64,000 bases of DNA, from the NCBI RefSeq assembly GCF_002872335.1, contig NZ_NJAG01000012.1:87051-151050 (forward strand). The letters run 5' to 3'. A model generated the notes under the pieces. It had not been told where the DNA came from, made no database searches, and saw nothing but the letters and a program-made list of their open reading frames with translations. Below are positions 1-7,862 of this stretch, one piece after another. Numbering within the stretch: the stretch's first letter is position 1; each line of letters starts with the position of its first letter. This DNA is from Siphonobacter sp. BAB-5405 (GTDB lineage Bacteria; Bacteroidota; Bacteroidia; Cytophagales; Spirosomataceae). The position numbers and the translations under genes are program-made.

Positions 1-1261
1 TACGACCTCCGCCCGTCTCCCGACCAATGATGACGGCCCGCTTCCAGAACTGTAAATTGGCCGCTGTAATGGAAGACGCCGAGAACGATCCTCCATTCGT
101 CAGAATGTATACATCGCCGCGGTATCCATACCTGCGAATCGGCTTTTGCGTACGCGTGGCATGACGAATAATCCGGCGACCGTCGGGCAGCCTTTTAGCC
201 ACCACTTTCATCATAACGGTACGGGCCAGTCGCTCGTTAGTATAGCGGTTATAGGTAGAGGAATGTGGTAAGCTCTCTACCGACTGATACGCCTGAAAGG
301 GCTGGTCCATCACATACCGCATCAGCAGGTTACTTGCCGCTACGCGACCACCCCCGTTGTTGCGTAAGTCCAGCACCAGGTGTTGAACATGGTTGCGTTC
401 AATTTGCCGGAACAATCGACGAAACAACCGCCGATAATTATTAATACTGAAGGTATTCAAATCCAGAATAGCAACGCTGGAATCCCGTGAAGAAATTGAC
501 AGCCGGGCGTGTCGATTGCCGTATAATTTCATCGGAGCAGGAACGCTGGCAGGCCGAACCTGTCCCGTAACGGGCCGAACGGACGGAATCACGACCCCTT
601 TGGCCTTCTCTTCTTTTCTCCAGTGAACGTGATACGTCTTTTCCTGCTTCAGCGAATCGAGCACGGTTACCTCGTAGTTTTCTTTTTCGCCGTACCAGTA
701 TCGGTAATACATCGGGAAATTATTCAGGATCGTCGTGTTCTTGAAGGTTTGATTATAGCCGTCCGAAATCACCAGACTACGTAAGGTATGGTACACTTCG
801 CCGGCGGGACGACCATCTATTTTTACGACTTCCTGTCCTTTCCAAAGCTCCGGCTGATTACTGAAATTGGACGAGACGAAAATCCGGTCGGTCATTTCAA
901 ACACACTCAACGGAAAATCCTTGGGCGTATGGCGTTTTCGCCAACGCTCAAAACTTCTCGATCCCCGCACGTTGGTGTGGCCGCAGTGAATCAACTCAAC
1001 CAGAGGGTCAAGCTGACGTCTGAATTCAACTTCCGTCATGGGTCGATTCAGGTTTTGAGCCGTCGCGTCGAAAGCCGAATCGAGCTTTGCTTTCGGAGTA
1101 TACCAGTACAAGCCCGGATGCCCAGCCTCCAGGCTGGCTCGCATGATTTGAAAATCTTTTTGTAATTGTTGCGGCTGATACGTACGCTGGGGCGAATACG
1201 ATCGCGGAGAACAGGCTGACAGGCCTATTCCAATCAGCAACAAACCAATCAGACTTTTCAT
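1..1261 (-). CDS. S41 family peptidase, lipoprotein (C-terminus cut by window edge)
   Basis: Open frame read on the minus strand from an ATG at 1261-1259 to the window edge, about 420 codons, so the C-terminus is missing. The N-terminus (MKSLIGLLLIGIGLSAC) is a lipoprotein signal with the lipid-accepting Cys at residue 17, so the protein is probably anchored in the envelope. The second half carries S41/tail-specific protease marks: LVLDLRNNGGG in the strand before the active site, then TNGGSFSAS (serine near residue 394 is the likely nucleophile), then IIGRETGGG. These match the core of C-terminal-processing and tricorn-like peptidases. No PDZ domain is obvious, so it is closer to the S41 lipoproteins common in Bacteroidota than to classical CtpA. 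The substrate cannot be inferred. It is divergent from the gene at 1477. Confidence 0.82.
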   Translation of the reverse strand, partial: MKSLIGLLLIGIGLSACSPRSYSPQRTYQPQQLQKDFQIMRASLEAGHPGLYWYTPKAKLDSAFDATAQNLNRPMTEVEFRRQLDPLVELIHCGHTNVRGSRSFERWRKRHTPKDFPLSVFEMTDRIFVSSNFSNQPELWKGQEVVKIDGRPAGEVYHTLRSLVISDGYNQTFKNTTILNNFPMYYRYWYGEKENYEVTVLDSLKQEKTYHVHWRKEEKAKGVVIPSVRPVTGQVRPASVPAPMKLYGNRHARLSISSRDSSVAILDLNTFSINNYRRLFRRLFRQIERNHVQHLVLDLRNNGGGRVAASNLLMRYVMDQPFQAYQSVESLPHSSTYNRYTNERLARTVMMKVVAKRLPDGRRIIRHATRTQKPIRRYGYRGDVYILTNGGSFSASSITAANLQFWKRAVIIGRETGGGR

Positions 1262-1411
1262 AGATAGCCGGAATACAGTTTTACGCATCAATAGATTAAC
1301 AGCAATGGCGTACCTTTTTTCGGAGAATAGTAAAGTCATTTCAGAAAAATCCTTGCTCCTGTAGCCTGATTGTCAGCTACTCATGCGGAGTAAAAATACA
1401 AATTCTTAACA

Positions 1412-1437
1412 CGTTTGGAACCGATTAATTCCAAACG
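1412..1437. promoter_or_regulatory. perfect 9-bp inverted repeat, possible operator
   Basis: CGTTTGGAA (1412-1420) and TTCCAAACG (1429-1437) form a perfect dyad with an 8-base spacer, about 40 bases before the ATG at 1477 in the divergent intergenic region. There is no T-run, so it does not look like a terminator. Its size and place fit a dimeric regulator site controlling the downstream gene, but no regulator is known. Confidence 0.35.
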
Positions 1438-1476
1438 GTCTTAATTTTATATAAACGAAATCAACCCCAAAAAGGT

Positions 1477-1953
1477 ATGGCGACGGCTAATCTTACTCTG
1501 ATTGCAGCCCTGCGAAGAACGGCACGGAATCTGGACGGCGGTAAACCCTACATGTGGGGTCATATGGGAGCCTGTAATTGCGGCAATCTGGCTCAGGAGC
1601 TAACGCAGCTCACCAAAGCCGATATTCATGCGTATGCCCTGCAGGGCCGTGGCGACTGGCGGGAACAAGTGGAAGAGTTTTGCCCCACGAGCGGTCTACC
1701 CATGGATTTGCTCATTGCTGATCTTTTGCAATACGGGCTTACCACAACTGATTTACAACATCTGGAACGACTTTCAGATCCAAAAGTCAAGAACCGGATT
1801 CCGCTGGAACGCCGGAACCAAATGCGGCATAATGTTCGGGAAGATGTGATGCTCTATCTGCAAACCTGGGCTTTTGTTCTGGAAGAAGAGTTACTGGAAG
1901 CCCTGCCCCTGCCCGACTTTGAGCATACGCCTGAGCTTTCGCTTGCGATATAG
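1477..1953 (+). CDS. conserved hypothetical protein with WGHMGACNCG motif
   Basis: 158-residue soluble protein with no signal peptide or membrane segment. Its most distinctive part is near residues 26-40, YMWGHMGACNCGNLAQ, where two cysteines in CNC and a nearby His could bind metal. A third Cys occurs in EEFCPTSG near residue 69. The rest is helical and charged, with an acidic C-terminus. It resembles small uncharacterised proteins of Cytophagales, but no named domain is recognised and no function is assigned. It ends 2 bases before the convergent stop of the DUF4876 gene, and a dyad at 1412-1437 precedes it. Confidence 0.7.
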   Translation: MATANLTLIAALRRTARNLDGGKPYMWGHMGACNCGNLAQELTQLTKADIHAYALQGRGDWREQVEEFCPTSGLPMDLLIADLLQYGLTTTDLQHLERLSDPKVKNRIPLERRNQMRHNVREDVMLYLQTWAFVLEEELLEALPLPDFEHTPELSLAI

Positions 1954-1955
1954 CT

Positions 1956-3272
1956 TTACTGAAAACTCCGGGGCTGAGCCACGTCAAAATGACCAAAGTC
2001 ACTTTTAGAATTTTGTGAGTTCATAAGAACCCGCCGCAAGCCAATCGTTTTGCTGGTTCGACGAATGAGTGACTGCGAAGAGTACGCTCCTTTCGGTACA
2101 TACTGACCCGTAGCATCGATGGTGGGGGGTAGTTTTTTGGGATACACAAGCGTACTGCCCTGCTGCAAATCCACACCATCGAGTATATACTGATTCGGAA
2201 TCTGTACCTGAAGCGTGGTGCTGCTATTTACGATACGTACGTTCGGTGTGGGTACTTTGGGCCATTGTGAAACGTTGGCTCTGGTTCGGAACAGGACGAT
2301 TGCGTCGGTTCCGCCCGGGTTCATTTCCCAGGCAAGATGGGCACAGTAAATTACCTGCAGGTTGGGTACGGCGATATTATCTACATCCGTCGTTCGCCGG
2401 TTTACTACTACTTCGAAATTAGCGGTGCTCAAATCAACCGTCAATTCGGGTCTTTTGGTGACCAGTTTCCTGCCATCTGTCGTGGTATAACCTATTTTAT
2501 GATTCTGGGCGTTTTGAGCAATAACGATACTTTCGCCCGGTCGGACGCGGTACTGGGTGCCCGTACCCGGAATCATAACCACGGTATGAGCGTAGCTATA
2601 CTCGGTATTGGCCGTTGCTTTCGAGGATTCCGGAATATTCAGTGATTTACTCCAGTCGTACTGGCCCGTTGCGGCAACCAGGTATTCGTCAGGTATGGTT
2701 TTCGAATGCACGCCACTCAGAAACCCAATGCACAGGCTATCGGCGTACAGATCGGCGTTGGAATTGTTGTATAACTCCACAAACTGATCGCGAATGCCGG
2801 CTCCGTTCAGCGTATCCGACCCCGCGTAATAAACCTGCTTAATCAGCCAGCCCCCCTGCGGATTTACTTTTAACATTAGGGTAGCCTGCTGTGGTCCGGC
2901 CAGACTAAAGTCCTGATTTATCAGCGAATCCATCAGGATCACGTCTTCATCTACGGGAATACCCGTATGAGCCCGGTATTCATCCATTTGAATCAGACGG
3001 CGGGCTTTTACCTGGTAGGTGCCTCCCACCATCTCCTCAAAACGGACGATTCCTTCGGCATTGGCGATAGCCCGCCAGGGTCCTTTGCCACTGCGGTCTT
3101 CCAGGATGACTTCGGTACCCAGGGGTGAAAGTCCCGCGTTTTTCAACGTCGGCTCCAGTTCTATCTTGATTTGAATCGTGGTTACATCCAGAGCCGGATC
3201 CAGTTCCAGGCGGCAGGAAACCAGTCCAATCCAAAGCACGAATAAGCTATACCAGAAATAAATACCTTTCAT
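1956..3272 (-). CDS. DUF4876 family lipoprotein
   Basis: 438 residues when started at the ATG at 3272, chosen because it gives a proper lipoprotein signal (MKGIYFWYSLFVLWIGLVSC) with Cys about residue 20; an upstream in-frame start at 3293 would add seven residues before it. The first domain (about 30-130) looks like a prealbumin or Ig-like carboxypeptidase-regulatory fold. The second has the DUF4876 pattern, with LIKQVYYAGSDT and FVELYNNSNADLYADSLCIG, then a long beta-rich region to the end. DUF4876 proteins are Bacteroidota surface lipoproteins of unknown function, often coded beside TonB-dependent receptors; no receptor is visible here. Family assignment is from remembered motif patterns. 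It converges almost end to end with the 1477 gene, with no terminator between. Confidence 0.7.
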   Translation of the reverse strand: MKGIYFWYSLFVLWIGLVSCRLELDPALDVTTIQIKIELEPTLKNAGLSPLGTEVILEDRSGKGPWRAIANAEGIVRFEEMVGGTYQVKARRLIQMDEYRAHTGIPVDEDVILMDSLINQDFSLAGPQQATLMLKVNPQGGWLIKQVYYAGSDTLNGAGIRDQFVELYNNSNADLYADSLCIGFLSGVHSKTIPDEYLVAATGQYDWSKSLNIPESSKATANTEYSYAHTVVMIPGTGTQYRVRPGESIVIAQNAQNHKIGYTTTDGRKLVTKRPELTVDLSTANFEVVVNRRTTDVDNIAVPNLQVIYCAHLAWEMNPGGTDAIVLFRTRANVSQWPKVPTPNVRIVNSSTTLQVQIPNQYILDGVDLQQGSTLVYPKKLPPTIDATGQYVPKGAYSSQSLIRRTSKTIGLRRVLMNSQNSKSDFGHFDVAQPRSFQ

Positions 3273-3341
3273 GACGGGTCTAATAGAGCACACCTAATGG
3301 CTTCAAAAGTACACAGAAAAGGCCGGAATGAAAATTTAGGC

Positions 3342-3349
3342 TACCTTTG
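3342..3349 (+). promoter_or_regulatory. TAnnTTTG promoter -7 element
   Basis: TACCTTTG matches the Bacteroidota -7 consensus TAnnTTTG and lies about 135 bases before the FKBP start at 3484. A clear TTTG -33 box at the expected spacing is not seen, so this rests on the -7 element alone. Confidence 0.4.
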
Positions 3350-3483
3350 CCCGGGTTTTCCACACCACCCGGAGTGGTCTATCTTTTTTAGGATTGTTAT
3401 AGCTCCTATACGTAGTCTGAAAGGCGTACTGAAGTGTCCATTTCAGACTTTATTTTTTTCATCGTTTAAAAAACTTGTCTATC

Positions 3484-3912
3484 ATGCAAGCTAAATCGGG
3501 CGACAAAGTTCGCGTTCATTACACAGGAAAATTAACCAGTGGAGTCGTTTTTGATTCATCTGCTGGACGGGAACCGCTGGAATTCACGCTGGGTAGCGGA
3601 ATGGTTATCGCCGGTTTCGATTCAGGTATTACAGGGATGCAGGTGGGGGAAAAGAAAACGGTTCACATTCCGGTAGCAGAAGCGTACGGCCCGTCAGATG
3701 AAAATCTGGTTTTCGAATTTAATCGCAGTGATTTACCTAAAGATATTCCTTTCGAAGTAGGTATGCAGCTCAATATGCACGCTGATGGCGAAGGTCAGGT
3801 TGTACCCGTAACGGTGACGAGCGTATCGGAAGACAAAATTTCCGTAGATGCCAATCATCCACTGGCTGGACAGGATCTGGTTTTTGAAATTGAACTGGTT
3901 AGCGTCGACTAA
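3484..3912 (+). CDS. FKBP-type peptidyl-prolyl cis-trans isomerase, SlyD-like
   Basis: 142-residue cytoplasmic FKBP-fold prolyl isomerase. It starts with GDKVRVHYTGKL and continues GVVFDSSAGREPLEFTLGSG, both typical FKBP strands. The IF (insert-in-flap) chaperone domain occupies about residues 65-125, beginning after VAEAYGPSD, as in SlyD. It ends with DLVFEIELVSVD and has no histidine-rich metal-binding tail, unlike E. coli SlyD. The frame opens at an in-frame TTG (3475), but the ATG at 3484 is preferred because it gives the usual short N-terminus before the first strand. It probably assists proline-limited folding. A strong terminator follows at 3923-3961. Confidence 0.93.
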   Translation: MQAKSGDKVRVHYTGKLTSGVVFDSSAGREPLEFTLGSGMVIAGFDSGITGMQVGEKKTVHIPVAEAYGPSDENLVFEFNRSDLPKDIPFEVGMQLNMHADGEGQVVPVTVTSVSEDKISVDANHPLAGQDLVFEIELVSVD

Positions 3913-3922
3913 TTAGATAAAA

Positions 3923-3961
3923 AAAACCGCAGGTTACGTATAATCGTAGCCCGCGGTTTTT
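3923..3961 (+). terminator. rho-independent terminator after FKBP gene
   Basis: Arms AAAACCGCAGGTTACG (3923-3938) and CGTAGCCCGCGGTTTT (3945-3960) pair over 16 bases with two mismatches, loop TATAAT, ending in a T tract. It is 11 bases after the FKBP stop. Confidence 0.8.
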
Positions 3962-4023
3962 CACACCGAACTTTCCGTCTTTTTTTGTAGTTTAGGGCAT
4001 ACCATTTATTACCCAAAAACTAT

Positions 4024-4422
4024 ATGAAACAGCGTGTGTACCTGGTTGATGATGACGAAGATGACCGGTTTTTTGCCGAACAGGGTCTGAGTGAAAACGC
4101 CGATTGTGAAATCAACTTTTTTACGAATGGTGAAGAACTGATTCATCATTTACAACGCCTGTCTGATTGGCAGTTTCCTACCCTTATTTTTCTGGATTTA
4201 AACATGCCCCGCATGAACGGTTTTGAAACCCTTCAGGTACTCAAAACCAACCCGCAGTGGGGTGAAATTCCCGTCATTATCCTGACTACTTCCAGCAGTA
4301 CGCGTGAAAGAGAGAAAGTCCTGGCTTTGGGAGCGATGGGTTTTCTTACCAAACCGAGTGATTTTAATCGTCTGACCGAAGTTCTGGCTTCGCTGAGTCC
4401 CTGCTGGCGTGATGAGGTTTAG
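4024..4422 (+). CDS. single-domain response regulator (CheY/Rcp1-like)
   Basis: 132-residue receiver domain with no output domain. The acidic pocket D9-D10-D11 (YLVDDDEDD), phospho-acceptor D58 in FLDLNMPRMNG, switch Thr/Ser near residue 88-89 (VIILTTSSS) and conserved Lys110 (FLTKPSD) are all present, so it should be phosphorylated. The DDDEDDRFF start and the spacing resemble Rcp1-type regulators that pair with phytochrome-like or hybrid histidine kinases. No kinase is coded nearby, so its partner is unknown. The last 59 bases overlap the 3' end of the convergent DUF4260 gene. Confidence 0.92.
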   Translation: MKQRVYLVDDDEDDRFFAEQGLSENADCEINFFTNGEELIHHLQRLSDWQFPTLIFLDLNMPRMNGFETLQVLKTNPQWGEIPVIILTTSSSTREREKVLALGAMGFLTKPSDFNRLTEVLASLSPCWRDEV

Positions 4423-4777
4423 CTCCGCCGGGCAGCCAGCCCAGATGGGTATGCCTGAAATCGTCCGTATACTTTAGTCCGTAGCCCAGCATCCGATCCA
4501 TACAGGAATGAGCAAAGAGGATCAAGCCGGCCAGTTCCACAGTGGATTGCTGCTCATACCAGCCTAACGTCAGTACTGCCAGTGCCAACCCTTTATGATG
4601 ACCTAAGTTGTAAGTGAAAGCTCCTATTCTGGTCGAAATTGCGTACCCTAGCATCGAAAGATCTGGTATCAACAGCACTGCCGGAAATACCCACCAGGCA
4701 AATTCCATCTGGCTGAAGACAAGAATGGAAATCAAAAATTGGATGACTTCCTCGGAACGTAACCAGTTTTTCATCAT
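4364..4777 (-). CDS. DUF4260 family membrane protein
   Basis: 137 residues with about four membrane helices. Family marks are LLIPDLSMLGYAIS, FTYNLGHHKGLALAV, and CMDRMLGYGLKY followed by FRHTHLG, the usual DUF4260 core; function is unknown. After THLGWLPGG there are about 24 extra hydrophilic residues, formed by reading through into the antisense of the response-regulator gene (59-base convergent overlap). Family members usually stop soon after THLG, so the tail may be a natural extension or the result of a lost stop. The gene follows the ABC ATPase gene by 35 bases on the same strand and may be in its operon. Confidence 0.75.
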   Translation of the reverse strand: MMKNWLRSEEVIQFLISILVFSQMEFAWWVFPAVLLIPDLSMLGYAISTRIGAFTYNLGHHKGLALAVLTLGWYEQQSTVELAGLILFAHSCMDRMLGYGLKYTDDFRHTHLGWLPGGAKPHHASRDSAKPELRSDD

Positions 4778-4812
4778 TCAGACGTTTATAGAGTTCAAGC
4801 GAAGACAATCCT

Positions 4813-5520
4813 TTACAGCAACTTGGGCTTACGTACGTCTTCATTCACCAGATCACTCTCAATGACGCCATCGCGAAGCCGGATGATGCGGTGCGAATAC
4901 TGAGCAATGTCCTCTTCGTGCGTTACCATGACAATCGTGTTGCCTTTGGAGTACAACTGGTCGAACAAATCCATGATTTCGTAACTGGTTTTCGTATCCA
5001 GGTTTCCGGTAGGTTCATCGGCCAGTAGAATGGAAGGATCATTGACCAAGGCCCGAGCTACCGCTACGCGTTGTCGCTGTCCACCTGAAAGCTCATTCGG
5101 GCGGTGATGAGCCCGGTTTTCCAACCCTACGCCTTTCAGCGTCAACATGGCTTTTTCGATGCGATCCGCTTTGGAGTATCCCGCATAAATCAAGGGCAGA
5201 GCCACGTTTTCGAGGGCTGTTTGCCGGGGCAGCAGGTTGAACGTCTGAAAAACAAAGCCGATTTCCTTATTCCGAATTTCGGCCAATTCGTTTTCACCCA
5301 TGCGACTCACATCCTGCCCATTCAGAATATACGAACCCGAAGTAGGCGTATCCAGACATCCCACGATGTTCATCAGCGTACTCTTGCCCGAACCCGACGG
5401 CCCCATAAACGCCACGTATTCGCCCTTTTCAATGGCAATGGTAATTTCCTTGAGAGCTTCCACTACTTCGGTGCCCATTACGTAGCGTTTGCGGATTTGT
5501 CTGGTTTCGATGATGTTCAT
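4813..5520 (-). CDS. ABC transporter ATP-binding protein, LolD/MacB type
   Basis: 235-residue stand-alone nucleotide-binding domain. Walker [10 protein letters not shown] (about 40-48), Q-loop [18 protein letters not shown], signature [15 protein letters not shown], Walker [13 protein letters not shown] and H-loop VTHEEDIA are intact. The family partners FtsX/MacB-type permeases in lipoprotein release (LolCDE), efflux or cell-wall signalling. No such permease is coded in the neighbourhood, so it is an orphan ATPase here. It lies 15 bases after the GT4 gene and 35 bases before DUF4260, in what looks like one transcription unit with two glycosyltransferases. Confidence 0.93.
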   Translation of the reverse strand: MNIIETRQIRKRYVMGTEVVEALKEITIAIEKGEYVAFMGPSGSGKSTLMNIVGCLDTPTSGSYILNGQDVSRMGENELAEIRNKEIGFVFQTFNLLPRQTALENVALPLIYAGYSKADRIEKAMLTLKGVGLENRAHHRPNELSGGQRQRVAVARALVNDPSILLADEPTGNLDTKTSYEIMDLFDQLYSKGNTIVMVTHEEDIAQYSHRIIRLRDGVIESDLVNEDVRKPKLL

Positions 5521-5535
5521 GGGACATGTACAGGC

Positions 5536-6632
5536 TTACGCCAGTGACCGATATACGGCCAGCGTCTGATCAATGCAATCCCGTAGCTGGAAACGTTTCA
5601 ATCGTTCTGTTCCGCGAGCTACAAGCTGTTTTTTCAATTCGGTATCCATCAGCGTCGTTTCCAAGGTATGAATCAGATCTTCAAGATCGGTCGCTTTAAA
5701 GTATACGGCAGCGTCAGCGGCTACTTCGCGGAAGCACTCCGTATCGCTAAGTAGCATCGGGCAACCGGCTTTAAATGCTTCCAGAATCGGCAGTCCGAAG
5801 CCTTCGTATAGCGATGGATACACAAATAACTGCGAATTCTGGTACAAAAATTTAATTCTTGATCAGTGGCATTTATGTGTCGTACGCGGTCGCTTAGGCC
5901 TAATCGCTGGATCAGCTCGCGTTCGGCCACCTGAATGGGACCGCCCCCCGTAAGAATTAAATGCAGATCCGGCATACGCGAAGCTATTTCCCTGAATGCA
6001 TTGAAAAACAGATAGAAGTTTTTATAGCCACTCCGGTCACCCACGAACAATACGTATGACTCCGGCAGGTTCGGCAGGACCTGTACCTCAAGCGGCTGGT
6101 CAATTTCGATCCCGTGGTAAATGACCTGTACTTTAGCCGGATCGACGGGAAACAGTTCGAGCAGATCCTTTTTCGTGGTTTCGGAAATCGCAATGATTTT
6201 GTCGGCCCGTTCGATATTCAGCCGCTTCTGCTGGGTTAGCGGGTCCTGGGCCCAGAAGTATTCCGGCATCCGCTCGTAGGTCATGTCGTGAATCGTAACA
6301 ACCAGCGGCTTCTTCAAATAGGGCAGAAAATAAGGATCGTAGTAGGTAGGATGAAAAACATCAAACGCGTTTTTCTTCAGTAATTGCTTGCAATAGTATT
6401 GATTGAGCTGATAATCGTAACTGGGCTTTTTGCTAAATAGACGGTCGTACAATGAGCCTTTTATGGGTAGGGGTTCCTGATGCAGGTAATGGTTTTTGGT
6501 ATGCAAAACGCCGAGCTGATACTGCATATCAGCCGTGTGCCGGATGCCTTCCAGAATGGTAGCGAAGTAGCGACTTATGCCCCCGTATTTCTGCGTAGTA
6601 AATTTCTGATGATCAATAAATAAGGTGGACAT
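5536..6632 (-). pseudogene. GT4 family glycosyltransferase, split by one frameshift
   Basis: Two frames together give one GT-B glycosyltransferase of about 365 residues. The N-terminal part starts MSTLFIDHQKFTTQKYGGIS, has ISETTKKDLLELF and VQVIYHGIE, and runs to ATDQELNF near residue 260. The C-terminal part holds QLFVYPSLYEGFGLPILEA, with the EX7E nucleotide-sugar motif. The break is at the run of five A on the plus strand (5846-5850). One more base there restores the expected join ELNFLYQNSQ, and the total length (1097) is one base short of a multiple of three. Apart from this the gene is intact, so a sequencing error, recent mutation or slippage are all possible. It lies between the fucosyltransferase and ABC ATPase genes, which suggests a role in a surface glycan. 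Confidence 0.85.
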
Positions 6633-6707
6633 ACGGGTTCCTGGCGGAGAAAGTAAGCGATTACATAAGGAGGCGTACCAATGCCTGCGTTTGCTGAACG
6701 GAGGCGT

Positions 6708-7580
6708 TTATACTTTAATCCAACTAACTGGTACCAGATCTTTGGTATCCCAGGTAGGCTGGTTTTTATACCAGCGGGCTGGAGCAATGACCTGCTTAGC
6801 CGGATTAGGATTTAACCAGGCTCCCCACCAACTAAATGAACTGTTGGCAATGATGTGGTGCCGGCAGCGACTCATCAGTACCAAATCAGCCACATCGGCA
6901 TTTGGGCCGGTATTACGCACAAACACAGCCGTTTCGGGCAGATTCAGGTTTTCGCGAACCCAATCCGGTTCATCGCTGAATACGTAAAATTGTGGATTCG
7001 CCACATACTGATTCAACTGAGCTAAAGCCCGCTGATAATAGCCCAATCCCAGAAAACCAAAGGTTTGACTGAACTCCGGGTGATGTACGTAATCACCCCG
7101 TCGAACGTGTACAGAAACCGGGGCAGCCGCGGTTTTGATCTGCTGTTCATATCCTTCAAACTCCGGACTCGGTACCGTCTGGAGCGTTAAATCCTGCCGG
7201 ATCACCGCTGCACTCTCCGCAAAGTATCGTTCGGACTGCCAGAAGCCATCGAGCGTAATACAGGCACCCCGGGTTTGTGGTACCGTAGGGTCAAAATGGA
7301 AATGTGGTTCTTTCAGAAAACGGAACAGGGGTGGCAGGCTCCGGTTTGGCAATAACTTCGTCGCCTTTGAGACATACAGCAAGGGAGAATCCTGCAACAA
7401 GTGGAGCGGAACCGAAAAATGGTTCAGCTTGAACTTGCGGGGTGTATCCGTAGCATATTCCTGCATGAAATAGCTCAGATCCAGGTACAGGCGAGCCTGG
7501 TTTTTCAAAGCCAGATGCCGGGCTACAGCGTATTGAAAAAGCTGATTTCCAAGTCCACTGGTAATCCTACTTATGATCAT
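6708..7580 (-). CDS. alpha-1,2-fucosyltransferase (GT11)
   Basis: 290-residue GT11 enzyme that would transfer L-fucose from GDP-fucose to an acceptor sugar in alpha-1,2 linkage. The start has GLGNQLFQYAVARHLA, the family N-terminal motif; HVRRGDY near residue 155 is the GDP-fucose-binding motif I; HHIIANSSFSWWGAWLN near residue 240 is the other hallmark block. There are no membrane segments, as expected for a cytoplasmic enzyme of LPS, capsule or exopolysaccharide assembly. The gene is 75 bases upstream of the GT4 gene and probably leads a minus-strand unit GT11-GT4-ABC ATPase-DUF4260. A GH95 fucosidase elsewhere in the window shows that fucose linkages are also broken down by this organism. 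Confidence 0.93.
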   Translation of the reverse strand: MIISRITSGLGNQLFQYAVARHLALKNQARLYLDLSYFMQEYATDTPRKFKLNHFSVPLHLLQDSPLLYVSKATKLLPNRSLPPLFRFLKEPHFHFDPTVPQTRGACITLDGFWQSERYFAESAAVIRQDLTLQTVPSPEFEGYEQQIKTAAAPVSVHVRRGDYVHHPEFSQTFGFLGLGYYQRALAQLNQYVANPQFYVFSDEPDWVRENLNLPETAVFVRNTGPNADVADLVLMSRCRHHIIANSSFSWWGAWLNPNPAKQVIAPARWYKNQPTWDTKDLVPVSWIKV

Positions 7581-7767
7581 TTACAACGGTTTTTACGTGG
7601 CGGAGTAATACCGGATTTCCGAGTTAAGGGAATGAACAACGGTTAATTTTCTGTAAAATACGTGTACCAGCCGTAGTTATAAAATAAACGGTACTCAAAG
7701 GGCAAAATAATGTTACGGTACCGACGCTTCAGATACGAATACTTGGACGAAACGGGGCTTCGAAATT

Positions 7768-7798
7768 AAAAAATAAGCCCCGCTTGTCATACGGGGCT
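7768..7798 (-). terminator. terminator after the TPR membrane protein gene
   Basis: AGCCCCG (7776-7782) and CGGGGCT (7792-7798) form a stem which on the minus strand is followed by an A/T tract rich in T. It lies about 65 bases after the stop of the minus-strand gene ending at 7863. The rest of 7581-7862 shows no gene. Confidence 0.55.
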
Positions 7799-7862
7799 GT
7801 TTACCTTGAATCTGCACTTTATTTCAGCAAAAAGTAGCTATACGCTGACAGCCATCGCTTGC

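Noticed and set aside
788..1165. 125-codon open frame on the plus strand
   Set aside because: It is the antisense of the S41 peptidase gene, whose motifs lie on the minus strand.
3297..3494. 65-codon open frame before the FKBP gene
   Set aside because: It contains the TACCTTTG promoter element and overlaps the FKBP start in another frame, with no protein-like composition.
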